NCBI GenBank assembly: GCA_001949185.1 | Contig: BDGG01000014.1 | Span: 1,157,666-1,221,665, forward strand | Direction: 5' to 3' | Source: Ramazzottius varieornatus | Lineage: Eukaryota; Tardigrada; Eutardigrada; Parachela; Ramazzottiidae | Length of the DNA: 64,000 nt | Part shown: positions 27,259 through 39,300 of the stretch, one piece after another | How the letters are laid out: each line of letters opens with the position of its first letter | Position numbering within the stretch: the first letter of the stretch is position 1 | Translations under genes and position numbers: made by a program | Notes under the pieces: generated by a model | Seen by the model: the letters and a program-made list of their open reading frames with translations, nothing else | Databases searched by the model: none | Told to the model about the DNA's origin: nothing

Positions 27259-29338
27259 TCTCCGCGGTGATTTGCTTTATGGAGTCCAGCACATCGGGAT
27301 CATTTCCATAAAATTCTCTCGCTACGATCGAAGCGCTCGACGCCAAACAAGTCTGTGGATGGAGCAACAGTCGGGGAATTCAAAGAGTGCTGTCGAGTAA
27401 ATCTGAGAATGGGCATTTTTCAGATGAGCCTTAGTTGATGGTTGATTGCAGCGATGGACTGGAGATTTACTCAGTGAGTTATCCAAAACGCAGAACGGCT
27501 TCGCGACATCAAGTGCAGCCCAACTTTGGTACGGCAATCAGTCAATCAACATTTTTTGTGTTGAAAATGCCGTTCTGAATGTTGCTCGAACACCGGGTCT
27601 CCTGTTCAAAAGGTAGGATTTGCGCACTGATAACAAAGTTTCCGTGTTGTACTTGTTCTTAGCAGGTCGAACGTGACAGTTCCCTGGTTTTGGATATTAG
27701 GCTGAGTAAATCCACCGCTGGTTGATTGACGTCCAGAAGCTGTACGTCGTCACGCCCTACAGAGGGCGTAATTTCTCCCGGAAACTCGAGATCGCCGCGA
27801 CGAAAGTTCTCGTTTAACATGGAAGCTTTTTAGTCTACCTTATTCTTTTAGTAGCACAAACCAAAAGACTGGGATAGTCTAAGCAAAATGAGCTAATTTG
27901 TTTTGCGGATAATTTGGTTTCTGCTCTTCGGGGAAAGAAAGGTAGGATGTCAAAGAGAAAGAAACAATCGATCGGTATTGAGCTTTTGGGTATATTCCAG
28001 GTTTTCGGGGGAAACCGCCGGTACCACAGGGTGGTTACTTCTTCTTGCAGTTTCAAAAATATCCTCCACTGTAGTAATATCCGCCGACTGGATAGTGGAC
28101 AATGGGATAATTGCTGTGGCAGTAGCCTCCGATAACGCCGGGAAGCTGACACTAGTCCTTGGAGAAAGATGGATGCAAAAGCTCGATCTCCAGTACAGGG
28201 GTTGGCTGGAGTTTGTAAGCGAAGACGGAAGATTGCTGTATTAAAGGGGTTTTATATTATTTTGGGTTATAACCCAAGACCGGTTTTCCTGTTATTATTT
28301 TCCAATGGTTCCATACGATTGACTCGTCTGCGGCGGTACTGGCGACGTGAACCTCGGAATCTCCCATGAACTTCACCCTTAAGGTCCTACCGCACGGTCA
28401 TTAGATGCTGTATTTTTATTATTAGTCCTCCTCACGACGAGCTGTTTATGTCGCAAACGGTTGATTTAAAATTTGAGTATGCTTGATCAACGGAATTTAG
28501 TCGTGAGTGAGGCAAAATTGCGTTTTTCGAAAGTCTCGGAAAGGGGAGCGGAAATGCGCGAGTTTTGCGGGGTGGGTTTGTAGGCAAACTTTGCCTCCTG
28601 ACTGTAATTCATTGTTTTCTCTCTGGCTAGTCTCTGTCTGTCGAATCCTCGACACTAATAAGTATCAAGGAGCCCATACGCGAAACGGTACCTCGCAACG
28701 TGAAGCGCTGTGCAGATAGAGATCAGCTGTGAAGTGAAAATTTGAAATTTTCAGTCAAGTGTGCAGAGAATAATCCGTTTTCGCTCTCAAGATAAGCTAC
28801 TCGAGGGCTGCTTATCTCGAAAGCGAAACTTCGTAATCCACTTTCAAGATCAACACAATCTACGGAGTTTTACGGCATGTCATGAGGAGGACTATTGTTT
28901 ATGTCTGTTATGTAAGACCTGAGGGGAAGTTTGGAGTCCGCCAGTCCGTTTAGCTGCGAAAGCACAACCATGGCTTTTCCGTTTTACACCAGCTAGTACC
29001 GTAAACATGACTATCAATCTAACGCAGTAAAATAGATAATTATATCGGAATACGGTCAGTGTGAGCTAGGAACTTTTGAGAATTAGCGCCGACGAGGAAG
29101 CGACATTAAAAGTGTATAAAGCTGAAGATTGACAATAGGAGGCGCTGCCAATGTAGACTGCTGTGTGATCACCGTCTAGTTGATAGTTGAATCAACTACA
29201 CAGCGCAACAAGTTCTCCAAGTATGGATCCAACTGGGGTCGTCTGACTTTTGTGGTGTCCCATGGACCAGTAGCATGCTTCTCAGCTATAGTACTTGCGA
29301 TCACAGAGCTGTTCCGGTGCCGACCGGCACGTCCTGCT
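27259..29338. other. Intergenic region between MED23 and EYA (both minus)
   Basis: No coding exon is recognisable; the open frames near 27835-28152 have no start, splice or family support. There is a small imperfect hairpin near 28780-28835 (TTTTCGCTCTCAAGATAAGC paired with a near-complement). The EYA 3' UTR and MED23 promoter must lie here. Confidence 0.45.
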
Positions 29339-32300
29339 TCACAAATGCCCTTGTTCCAGCGCGGTGTGAAGCTGCCTCAGCTCCTTCAGCGTGTTTACTC
29401 TCCAGAAAGGAAATTTATTCTAAGATGATAAAAAAGCATCGGTGAAGAACGTGCAATAGCAGCTTCGTTGAGGACAAACGTCAGTTCATGATACCTCTTT
29501 TGCGGCTGATTCCTCTTCGGGTCCGTTACCGACCACCACGTAAGTGCAGTTCTTGCCGAAGCGATGGTTGATTCGTTCGAAACATGTATCTTTCCCTGTT
29601 GGGCAAAACCAAGTCTTCCTTCCATTGTGCTTTGCGCTTGACGAAGTGGAAACGCATACTTGGCCTCCCTGCCAACTTACCAACTTTGGTTGAACTATAG
29701 ATATTTTCCACCGGGAAGACTGGGCCCAAGCCGAAGAGCAGGACCTTGGCTACTGCGTTCGGCAGTTGGTTGCCCGTCACCAAGACGTTGGCGCACTTTG
29801 GCCTACAGTATCAAGCAAGACAATAACATGATCTTTTGCCCATAACCTTGGTGGGAAAAGGAATAGTGGAATGGTACAATACTTACCTTCTGGCAATGGT
29901 GGACAGGCAAATGGTGGCCAGCGAGCACCACTGGCTGGTCAGCTCGTCCAGGCTTTTCCGCAGCTCCATCCAGGCCTCTCGTTTCATGGAATTGCCCAGC
30001 AGTGCTGCAACGTATCTTTCGGTTCAATACGATCCTCTTTGAATTTATGAGGGAGTTTGAGCTGATGAGGAGTCCTTACCTGAAGGGTTGTTGCGGTGGA
30101 AGTTGTACATTTCCTTGATGCGGCGATAGCGGAAGGCCAGCTTGCGCATCCAGTCGATGCCTCCCCGCATCCCCGAAGCCATGCACAGGTTACCGTTGGG
30201 GGAGATGGCCCGAAACCCGTCAGCGCTAAAATTGTACGTGCTGCAAAACACAAGTCATCTGTCAGCATCGACAGGATGCTCGTTGAAATCTCGCAGAAGA
30301 AAAACCGCAAAGACCTGAAACACCTGGATTTGTCTTACGTAAAAGCAGCCATTGTAAATAAATTGTCCGAAAAATGAAATGAATTTTGCGCAGAGATGTT
30401 TAATATTTGGGAGATCGGCAAATGATCACAACCAGTTCTTTGTATCATGTAGCGCAAATTTGCACTGTTACTGCCCAAAGGCGCGCACGCCACTTGGGAA
30501 AACAACCAAGGAGGATTCATTTGCCGACCTTTCATTTTCTGTCTACCTTTTTCGATGTCACACTTGCTCTCTTTACTTTATGACACTTTAGCGGTAATCC
30601 TTCTATTGAATAAGAAAATGTGATATCGGAGGACGGACCTGAGGTCTTGTCCGTTATCGTCGGTGGCGACATCGTCAATATGAACTTGATCGCATTCCAT
30701 GAGATCGAAGGCGAAAAAGTACTCGTTGGCCACATCTTCCATCATTTGCTCCATCTGCATGGCGATGGCTTTGACGTACGAATGATCCATGATCTACAGG
30801 AAAGAAGAAAGAGCTCAGTTGGTCATTACCGTTAATCACTTGAATTGTCCTTTGTCTGCGCCACTTATTCCGGCTAGACTGCCCATAAACAGCCACATGT
30901 TGATTCATCGAGATAAATTAGAGCAAATGCCACATGGGGCGCTCAATCCTCTTTCCCCGCCTCTCGATACCAGGAAGGACAAGAGAACGCGGGGAAAATG
31001 AGATAAAAAAGCAAAGAGCGTCAAGGTCGATTTGACGGCTGGCCATTAGGAAACCTGGGAACGTTAACGGCCAGAAATCAATCATGATTGCTTCGTTATA
31101 CTCCTCTCCTTCCTTTTCTACTTCTCCAGCATCCTCATCCTGGCTATCTCTTCGCCACCATTAATTAAGCCCGAAAATGTGTCTGGAGTTTATCGATGGA
31201 TGATGGCGTCGAGCCGTGACCAGCAAGAAGGACGGTGCAAAGAGCGGCTGGAAGGAACGTGAAAGGGGGATGGAAAAGCAAGGCAATTAAAGGCTTCTTT
31301 TGGTATCGCGGCGAAATTGGAGTGTCAATACTGTTTTAGATGCAGACAAAAGTCGCATTGTGAAATATGATAGCGAACAAAAGCGGCCTTGCCGACTTCA
31401 GCCTCGAAAATGGTGCGAAAATGCTCCCACTTATGCCAGAGAAAAATTCCCCGTTATATCTCGATGCCGCTGTCGGAAAGAGTCAGAGGATGAGAAAGGA
31501 GGACTTTCTAGAAAAAAACAGGGGAGAGGTTTCTGATTTGGAAAATGGATTTTAAGGAATGATGAGATCAGGAGATGAATAATTTCTTGAGCGTTAGGCC
31601 TTGCACGTGTGTGCTGATGGCGATTCACGAGAACTGCCGGAAGACATTATAGTGAAGGTAATGAGTGGAATATCGACTAACCTTTTGGGAGAAGTCGTAC
31701 ATATCGGGATGGAGGATGGAGTGGAGGAGGACGATCGTCTCGTCCAGATTCCAGACAAAGACGCGCTCCATCGTCTCGCTTTCCGGCAACGGCGAGGGGT
31801 TGGCTTGACGTCGCCCCCGCGACTTGGACGAACGACCTGTTTTCCACAAGAGCCATCATCGACATATCGACCTCCCCCCATCGTACAACGTCTCATAAAT
31901 TAGTTCTAGACATGAGAAGACGCTTACTTTTCTTGGAAGAGCCATTCTGCGTAGTACCCTCCTTAGTCAGCGGAGGCGACGGCGTGGCTCCGCTGGCAAC
32001 GCTACTTGCACCGTAGTTTGTCTCTACAAAATTAAAACATCTCCAAACATGGCGACTATCGATCAAGCTACAGTAGTCTTCGAAAATTTACTTTGACATT
32101 TTTGGTACCAGCCGTGCGAGTTGAGCTCCCCAATATAAAACATCTGCCGTTTTTCTACGAATACTAATGTCAAGGCCGTGCTGGACACCAACTTGACAGG
32201 AAATTTCGTAGAAAAAAGGCAGAATTGCGCTTAGAACAACTCGGCCACGACTGCTTTTTCTAGTACCTTGATTGTTTTGGGTGGCTTGCAGGTAAGCAGT

Positions 32301-33318
32301 AGGTGAGACGGAGGCTGCATTGGGGCTGGTGTTCAGCGTGGCATTGTGGTGTTGCTGGACGGCCTGGGCAGCCTGGGCAGCCGACATGCAGTACTGGGGG
32401 TAGCCGGCGGCCTGTGCCGAGTAGTAGGCATAGGCGGGATGAGTGTGGGCCGCCGTGTGGTTGCCACCGTAGGTGCCGTAGGTGTAATCCAGAGCCTGTT
32501 GCTGAAAACTGGCCGGTGAGGAGCAGCCGGGAGCGGTAGCGAAGGCCGCTGGATTGTAGGCTGTCGGAGTGGCGTAGCTGGAGTAGGCTGATGTTTGGCC
32601 GTTGACGACGGACTGTACCGGGAAGGAGCTGGCGTAGGGGGAAGCCAGGTAACTGGCGGCGGCCGACGATGCGCCGCCTTGACTTCCTTGCTTTAGATTC
32701 CGACCTGTCAAGAGAGCACGAGGTGAAATTCTCGGTTGGCAGCGCAAGGTCCAAGCCTCTCATCGAGCATTACCAAGAAATGCAGGCTGTGGATTTAGCC
32801 TAGACTTGGAATAGTGAAATTCAGAACACATCCCAAGTAAGCTGGTTGCAAAAACCGACAACGCAGAAAAGCCAAAATCAATATTATCGGGGGAAAGAAT
32901 TTTCGAGAGTCTGACTTTACTCATTTATCTCATTTAGATTTTGAAAGCGGGAACCAATTTGGATTTTGTCGGTTGGATACTGAGCTAGCGCTAGAGGGAG
33001 GTTTTGCGAGAAAAAGGGGGTTTTGTACATGAATAGAAGACTTTGAGAAACCAGAAGAGAAGTCTGGAAACCGAAAGGTTCGCCGAACGTTTCTACGGCG
33101 GCGGACGATAGAGAAGGTTAGGCTGAAAAATGTTTGATGCTATTGATGTTACCGTAGGCGGTTGGGAGGATGGTGCCGGAGTAGGCAGCGATGGCGGCAG
33201 CAGCGGCCGGTGAAGACTGTGAGTTGTAGAAGGGATGGCTGGGGACGGCGTTCTGCAGCGAGGCATAGGCGTTAGCCCCATTCAGTGATGAACTACCCAT
33301 CGAGGGATAGGCTTGCAT
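29339..33318 (-). CDS. EYA: Eyes absent (EYA) homologue with Asn at catalytic Asp positions
   Basis: Ten exons: 33318-33153, 32704-32267, 32023-31928, 31836-31682, 30793-30639, 30240-30080, 30004-29887, 29802-29681, 29595-29495, 29419-29339. They give 531 codons (530 aa). The N-terminal half is a Tyr/Ala/Ser/Gln-rich transactivation region. The EYA domain (about 255-530) is well conserved ([43 protein letters not shown]). In the family it binds SIX proteins and is a Mg-dependent HAD tyrosine phosphatase. Here the WDLDET motif reads WNLDET (Asn263, codon 31750-31748), so the nucleophile Asp is lost. IGDGVEEE reads VGNGPEEE (Asn494, codon 29527-29525), so a metal ligand is lost. Asp265 and motif Lys472 remain. 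I infer a catalytically dead cofactor. The ATG at 33318 is preceded by an in-frame TGA; extra 5' exons may exist. Confidence 0.93.
30479..30515. repeat. Family B half-site in an EYA intron
   Basis: GCGCACGCCACTTGGGAAAA matches the right arm and tail of family B repeats. The left arm is not clear. Confidence 0.4.
32144..32222. repeat. Family A hairpin, most complete copy, in an EYA intron
   Basis: This 79-bp palindrome starts CTGCCGTTTTTCTACGAA and ends TTCGTAGAAAAAAGGCAG. An inner inverted pair, TGTCAA and TTGACA, flanks the GGCCGTGCTGG core. It defines the structure of the family. Confidence 0.8.
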
Positions 33319-36300
33319 CTTTGGAGGCTTGATTGCAGGCACTCAACGTCGAGGCGACCTTTCAGGCAAGAACCTGCAATAGACCAACAGTGACGTCTTG
33401 ATTGATGAAGGAAAAGATGCTTGTCAGATTAGGGGACAAGTGGGGTTGTAAACTTGTAACTGATAGATTCACGAAGTGTAAAGCGGCGGGGTAATTTGAT
33501 TAGGTTGTGGTGCTATGGGCGGAAAACGATATAGTCTTACCAACTGAGCTCAGCTGTAAGATCTTCTGACAAATTTATTTGGCTACGGCTGTATTTATAT
33601 TGACCGGCCCGCAAATGGATATGCTTCACGGGGGAAAGTGATATCGGTGGATATGCTGTGGTGGTGCGCGCCATGCCCCATCCTCGAGCTGGCTCGACAG
33701 CTAAATGTCCCAAATAAGCATGTTGCACCATGCTTCAAGTTTATGGCTCTGCCCGCAGGCCGCAGCCACCAAGGTGACGCCGATACCCCCAGATCATATT
33801 TCCTATGCTAAACAGCCTCCTCAGCTTCCAACTCTTGTCTGATATACCTAGACAAACTTCAAACAGTAAAACGTACCCCAGCCGAATAAAAATCGATGTC
33901 CGCCTGCTGGAAACTGCGACATGAACCTGCATACCCAGTGAAAAGCAACATTTTGGAATTATTTTTCGAGGTGCCTTTTGTACGATGAGAAATTCGGAAG
34001 CTGAAGAAGAAGTAGAGGGTGGTTTTCTACGCTTAACTATAATGTCGGTGAGTGGATGTCTGAAATTGGCTGATACGGCGGATATAATTCAGAAAATATT
34101 GCAAGCTTGGGCTGAAGGCGGCGGCAACCTAGAGAATGGCCTCATTATCCTTGCTGAATGGAGTTGACTCAACTGGACAAACGCTGCTGTCAAGAACATG
34201 GTTAATAAACGTTGACGTTGGCATCGACGCTGGAACAGAGTCAACAGTGAAGGCATAATGCAAAGAAGGACAGTTAATCAGCCACTGTATAATTCGCCGA
34301 AAACAGGCCACTGCCAAGTCAAATACACAACGGTCCCATGCAATGTGTTCCTACGGTGAACCTCTGGTGACCTTTGCGTCACTGTGCGGAAACTTTACTA
34401 CTTCCGTCTTTTGGCCAAATGTGCACGTTTTCGAATATAAAGTCAAGTGAAGAGGGTTGAAAGGCAGCTCGAGGAATTTTTCTTGTATGAATGAATCGAT
34501 AAGTGGAATTTGAATTGGTGAATGTACTTGAGGGTTCTGTGAAGAGGGCAGACTGGGAAAAAGCGGGAAGGAGCATTAGTGGGCCGTGTACAAACTTGGC
34601 TAAAAGTTAAGTTCAGTTAAGGCTTACTCACTTGAGCAAACATCAGCCTTTAACTGCCTTTTCCCCCCTTCCCCATGCCTCAGCTACTGTCAGCTTGCTC
34701 TAAGTGGGAAGAAGCCAATGGGAGGGAGGTGGGGGAAACTAGTCCATTGTCGGCTTGTGGACTTGGCCGGCTGTTTGTTCTGGCCAAATATTGTACAGCT
34801 CGCTGGGCCACAGATGGCCCTTAAGCCCCCAACCTTCCTTCCTTCCTTCTAGGCCAGCAATGCAGACGCGGTGGCTAATGTTAGTCGACGGCCATGCACA
34901 GAATGGAATGGAACAGTACATTGGCCAGCTACTTAACTTGCCTTGACTAAACACCAAGTCTGAATTCCAAACACAAACAGTACTATACTACCCATCAGAC
35001 GTCTGTACATGTCCCTCAGACCACAACGATCGAGGAAACTCCACTATCGTCGAAACACACTGACAGTCATCTGACGTAGAAAAGGCTTGGCTGTGTTTTT
35101 GCTAATTAGGACAAATCAGCGGCCGTCTTGTGGCTAATTTGTTGTCGTTTGTACAGAACGAGGTTACATATGAAGCACATGAGGGCCTTCAGTTAGATAA
35201 CTACTCTACGTGATGATTATGAGATAGGGAAGGCGCCAACCAGTCGTTCCGACCAACGCACGTGAAATCACGGGACAGTCGATAGGGAATAGTGATGCGC
35301 AAGATGGGGGACGTGACACTATTTTCGGGCTGTGATCTTGCTTGGCGTAGGGCTGGTTAGAGGGCGAACATGACCCGTCGGTCGTGGTCACCCGACACTG
35401 ATTACTATTCGCTGAAATTCCATATCCCCCGACTTGATCTAACACCATTCACTCTTCGCAACTATCTCACCTTCACAGATGTGCCCTCTTTGCAAAAACA
35501 ATAGCTCATCAAGTAAATAATAATCCGTCCCGACAAATAAATACGCAATCAGTCAAATTAAAAAGAAGCGCACAGATTTTTCAACAAGGAAGGTTGGAGG
35601 CAGTCGTACAAAGCGGACGAAAGATTAGATCCGGCCGAAAATGGAAAGATCTGCCATGTCCACACGAATAAGCTTGGGCTACGAAGAAGAGCAGGTGCAT
35701 TGCTGAGCGAGAGATAGAGGATATATCTGGGGAGGAAGGCCAAGAGGAAACAAAGCCTGTTGGGAGGAAGGAGATCGGATGACAGCAAGTTGAAATTCTT
35801 TCTCACGTTGGATCTGCTGATGGAGATCGACCAACATCGTCTCTGCATACTGTATGCTGTGGTGCAGTCAGAGAAGCAAGAGCAGCAATGATGCTTTCAA
35901 CCCTCGCTTAATTATCCTCATCCCTCCAACTACTATGCCACGCCCATTCAGCTCTGCAGCAACCAATTGTAGACAAGGAACCTCCAAATCACCGGTAAAC
36001 CTTCACTTCCTCAACCCGCAGAGATTTCATACACCTTTCCCTATGGAGTACACGGAAGTTAAGACCAACTCACCTATTCAGATATGAACAGGTAGAATTT
36101 CGTATCACATATTTTCACGTATTTATTTCTCAACTTTGATTGCTTTGGATCGTCAGTCATTCTGTAACAACAAATTTCGCCTTTTTTTCTACAAAATTTT
36201 AACGAAATGCTCTGACAGGTTCGTGCCCTGCACGGCCCTGTATGAAGTTTTCGTAGAAACATGGCACTTGCTTCAACTTACTCAATTGTGGAATGCTTGT

Positions 36301-39300
36301 CTGTGGTCAATCACGGCTTGTCATCAGCGCAGTTGCGCTTTTGTAAAAGATAAGTCATAAGAGGAAGCTTTAATTAGACAGGACGTAATCCTCCTTTCCT
36401 TCAGCTTTATATTTGACGTTGCAGAAGTTAGAGCGTCGCAACGTCAAGTCTTGCAGATCGATATAATATATGACAAGTTGCTATCTAGACTGAACGTCAG
36501 TCGCAGACTTACCGTACCCATGAAGAGCCGCGAGGAATGTAGGCCGCTTGGTGAGGGAAAGCTAATGGATGATAGTTTGACAAATTAACCCTGTTTAGAA
36601 AGCAGTTTACATCATGTCATCCTTATCCACGTTCTCCCCACCAACCATATCATCATATGCATCAACCCATCATTTCACGCTAATTAATGCTACCCAACGC
36701 TCGTCCATCACAGCTGCAATCTGCTCTAAAAACGACGCAAGAGCGCTCCTTAGCGCAAAAGTCGACCTGAAGATCAACATTTTATATTTTCTCTTGGCCT
36801 TGACAAAAGTTACCAATGAATTTCTCAATGCAAAATGTCGGTACCGATTGTGCAGCGTGAAATTATTGACGTTGAATAATGACTAGAGGCTTTAGGGCTG
36901 GAAGCACCACAGGGGGAGTTTGTGCTCAGCAGCTGGCTGTGAAGAAGGTACAGTCAGTACATCAGAATTGGAAAAGGCAAGCAGTTGCCGTGGGCGGAAA
37001 AGGTAGTCAAGAGGGTGCGCAGCTTGTGTGTGATTTGTGGCGGAAGCGAAAGATGTCCCGCAGTGACAAATTAAAGCATTACCGCACCATGTTGTCCATT
37101 ATCCGCCTATCCACTGAATACACCTTGCTGTCCATTGGTACATTACCTGTACTAACCTCAAAAGCTTGCCAAAGCCCTCAACATCAGAGACACTGCCTGC
37201 AAAGTACCTCAACCACTTCAGCGGTCATTTGCCTCAACCTACCGAAACTAGTAGAACAATAGGCTTTCGGCAGGCCAATTCCAGGAACATCGAAAACACG
37301 ATTTTTCAGGAAATGGTTTTGAACTTTTGGCACCCCAGAAAACTTTGCGATTGCTGAGGGGAAAAATGGAACCAGCATCAGGGACGACGTGTCTAAAGTT
37401 AAATCCGATTTCTGACCAGTGGTAGAGGAGATGTATCAACTTTTGTCCGGGCTTGTTTCGAGGTGTCTAATTATGAAAGATAAGTGCGCTAAGATGTAAT
37501 AACGGTGAAAAAGGACTACACAATTGTTTCCGCCGCCAACCTCCATTACGATCCGCTTCCTGTTGTACGTTCTCCACGGCACCAGCCAGTAACATACAAT
37601 GCGTTGTAAGGGGTCAATCTAGGCGGGATCACCCTCAAGAACTACCACAAATTTGCCGAGAACATTTTTTGCGACTTTGAACCGCGGCGAGGTATGGCAA
37701 ACTTACCAATCGTTGCCCCTTAATGTTTTCTCATACTTCGTGTCGAAAAACGGTCCTCTGGAGACGAATTTAATCTTCCGGAAATTGGGCTGCCGAAATC
37801 CAATAGGCGTGTAACTTTTCCAAGCAGCAAACCGTCACAGCATCAACCACAAATTTCTTCCTTATTTGGAAACAGTCTCAAATATGATATCGTACTATTC
37901 CAGAACTTAACTGTTTGAGACATACAGTGTGCACTTCTCCGGCTTTTCAATAAAACAGTCTCAGCTTCGAATCATTTAAACTATAATTTGACCGGGTTCG
38001 AGCAAACTTTTTGGACTGAAGAAAACTGCTCTTCTTCCCTGGATAATGTTTTAGCTTATTTTCTACTGTAGCAGATGGTAGTGTATGGAACAAGGTACTT
38101 GACAAGGTGGTTTACAGTTGTAGTGGAAATCGTGTAAGCGGAGCTTCCGTCTCTGGCCATGCCACAAATTGAAGCTTGTTTCGGACACAGTTTCAGGTGA
38201 GAAAATATGTGTCTGTCCACTAGTGGCTCTTCAAGAGCTCTTGTTATCGTTGCACTCTAGAAATAACCGGTAGTGGTCATAAACGAGAGAGATATTTCCA
38301 GAAAGATGGCCTTAGCCTTGATGGCATGGTCCGAGTAGGCACAAACCACTTGACATCCACACCGTCAAACAGTGTCATCCTCCAGATATTCACATATTCA
38401 TATTCTGACTCTTGACCACCCAAAGTCCTTTGGCCACCCTCAAGTACCCAATCAAAAAACTCGTTCATTCATCTGTCCCTGTTACACAGCATGACATGTG
38501 TTTAGATCATGCAGTGTTAGATTAACCGCGTGGGAGGCAGAGGCCGTTGTTTTTTAACAAGGTTGACCACTTGTAGGTTTGTGGCATTTTCTCAATCTGT
38601 CCGAAATATCAAGGCTTTTTCCCCTTTAGTATGGATCCAATATTTATAGTCACCTAAATTGTCTGTGACCTTTCAGGGTAAATCAACGCCACGCCCAAAC
38701 CCGTCTTTTTTCTTGAATTACGTTTTCAATTCAAGGATTAAGTGTACGACGACTAGCAGGAGCCAGAGCGGCCGACGTTCAGTTCGGACTTGCGAGTTAC
38801 AGCTGCTCTTGTATTATATAAAAAAATATTTTTTCTGGTGTGTCAAAAACAGGAAAGCTGCTTGTCTGTTCGTCCAGATTCTCCCGACTATTTTCTGCAC
38901 ACTGTTGTCATCATAAAGCGCGATACGAAGTACGCGTCCGAAAGTGGTGTTTATAGCGAAGTAGCGGATCGTTCAAGAGATTTTGTTTGGAAAGCTCAAG
39001 ACGCTGGTGTGATATTCCACACCACCAGGCTGCCGCTAAGCACAACAAGCCCTGATCAACTGTGCTGCGGTTCTAAAAGGCGCTAAAGCAGCCTAAAGCT
39101 TAAGCTAAAACAAGCTGCACGTTTTCCGTCATGCTTGTTAACCTCTTGAAGACAATAGTCCCTCGACGTCACTTCCGTGTTTTTCCCTTGTCTACTCATT
39201 CTTCCCATTAAAGAGAGCACTCACCCAACGTCATTCCTAATCTGTCAAATTTTACAAAGAGTCGAATGCGCAGCCTATAATTATCACCTCGCAAGCTTGG

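Noticed and set aside
27835-28152. Minus-strand open frame of about 100 codons between MED23 and EYA
   Set aside because: It shows low-information, basic and hydrophobic runs, with no splice, start or family support.
29495-31836. Explaining the EYA Asn residues by mis-splicing or a frameshift
   Set aside because: Both Asn codons sit inside exons whose flanking residues match EYA on both sides, so only the codons themselves differ.
36614-37262. Plus-strand open frames of 90-127 codons upstream of EYA
   Set aside because: Frames look random, overlap each other and match no domain.
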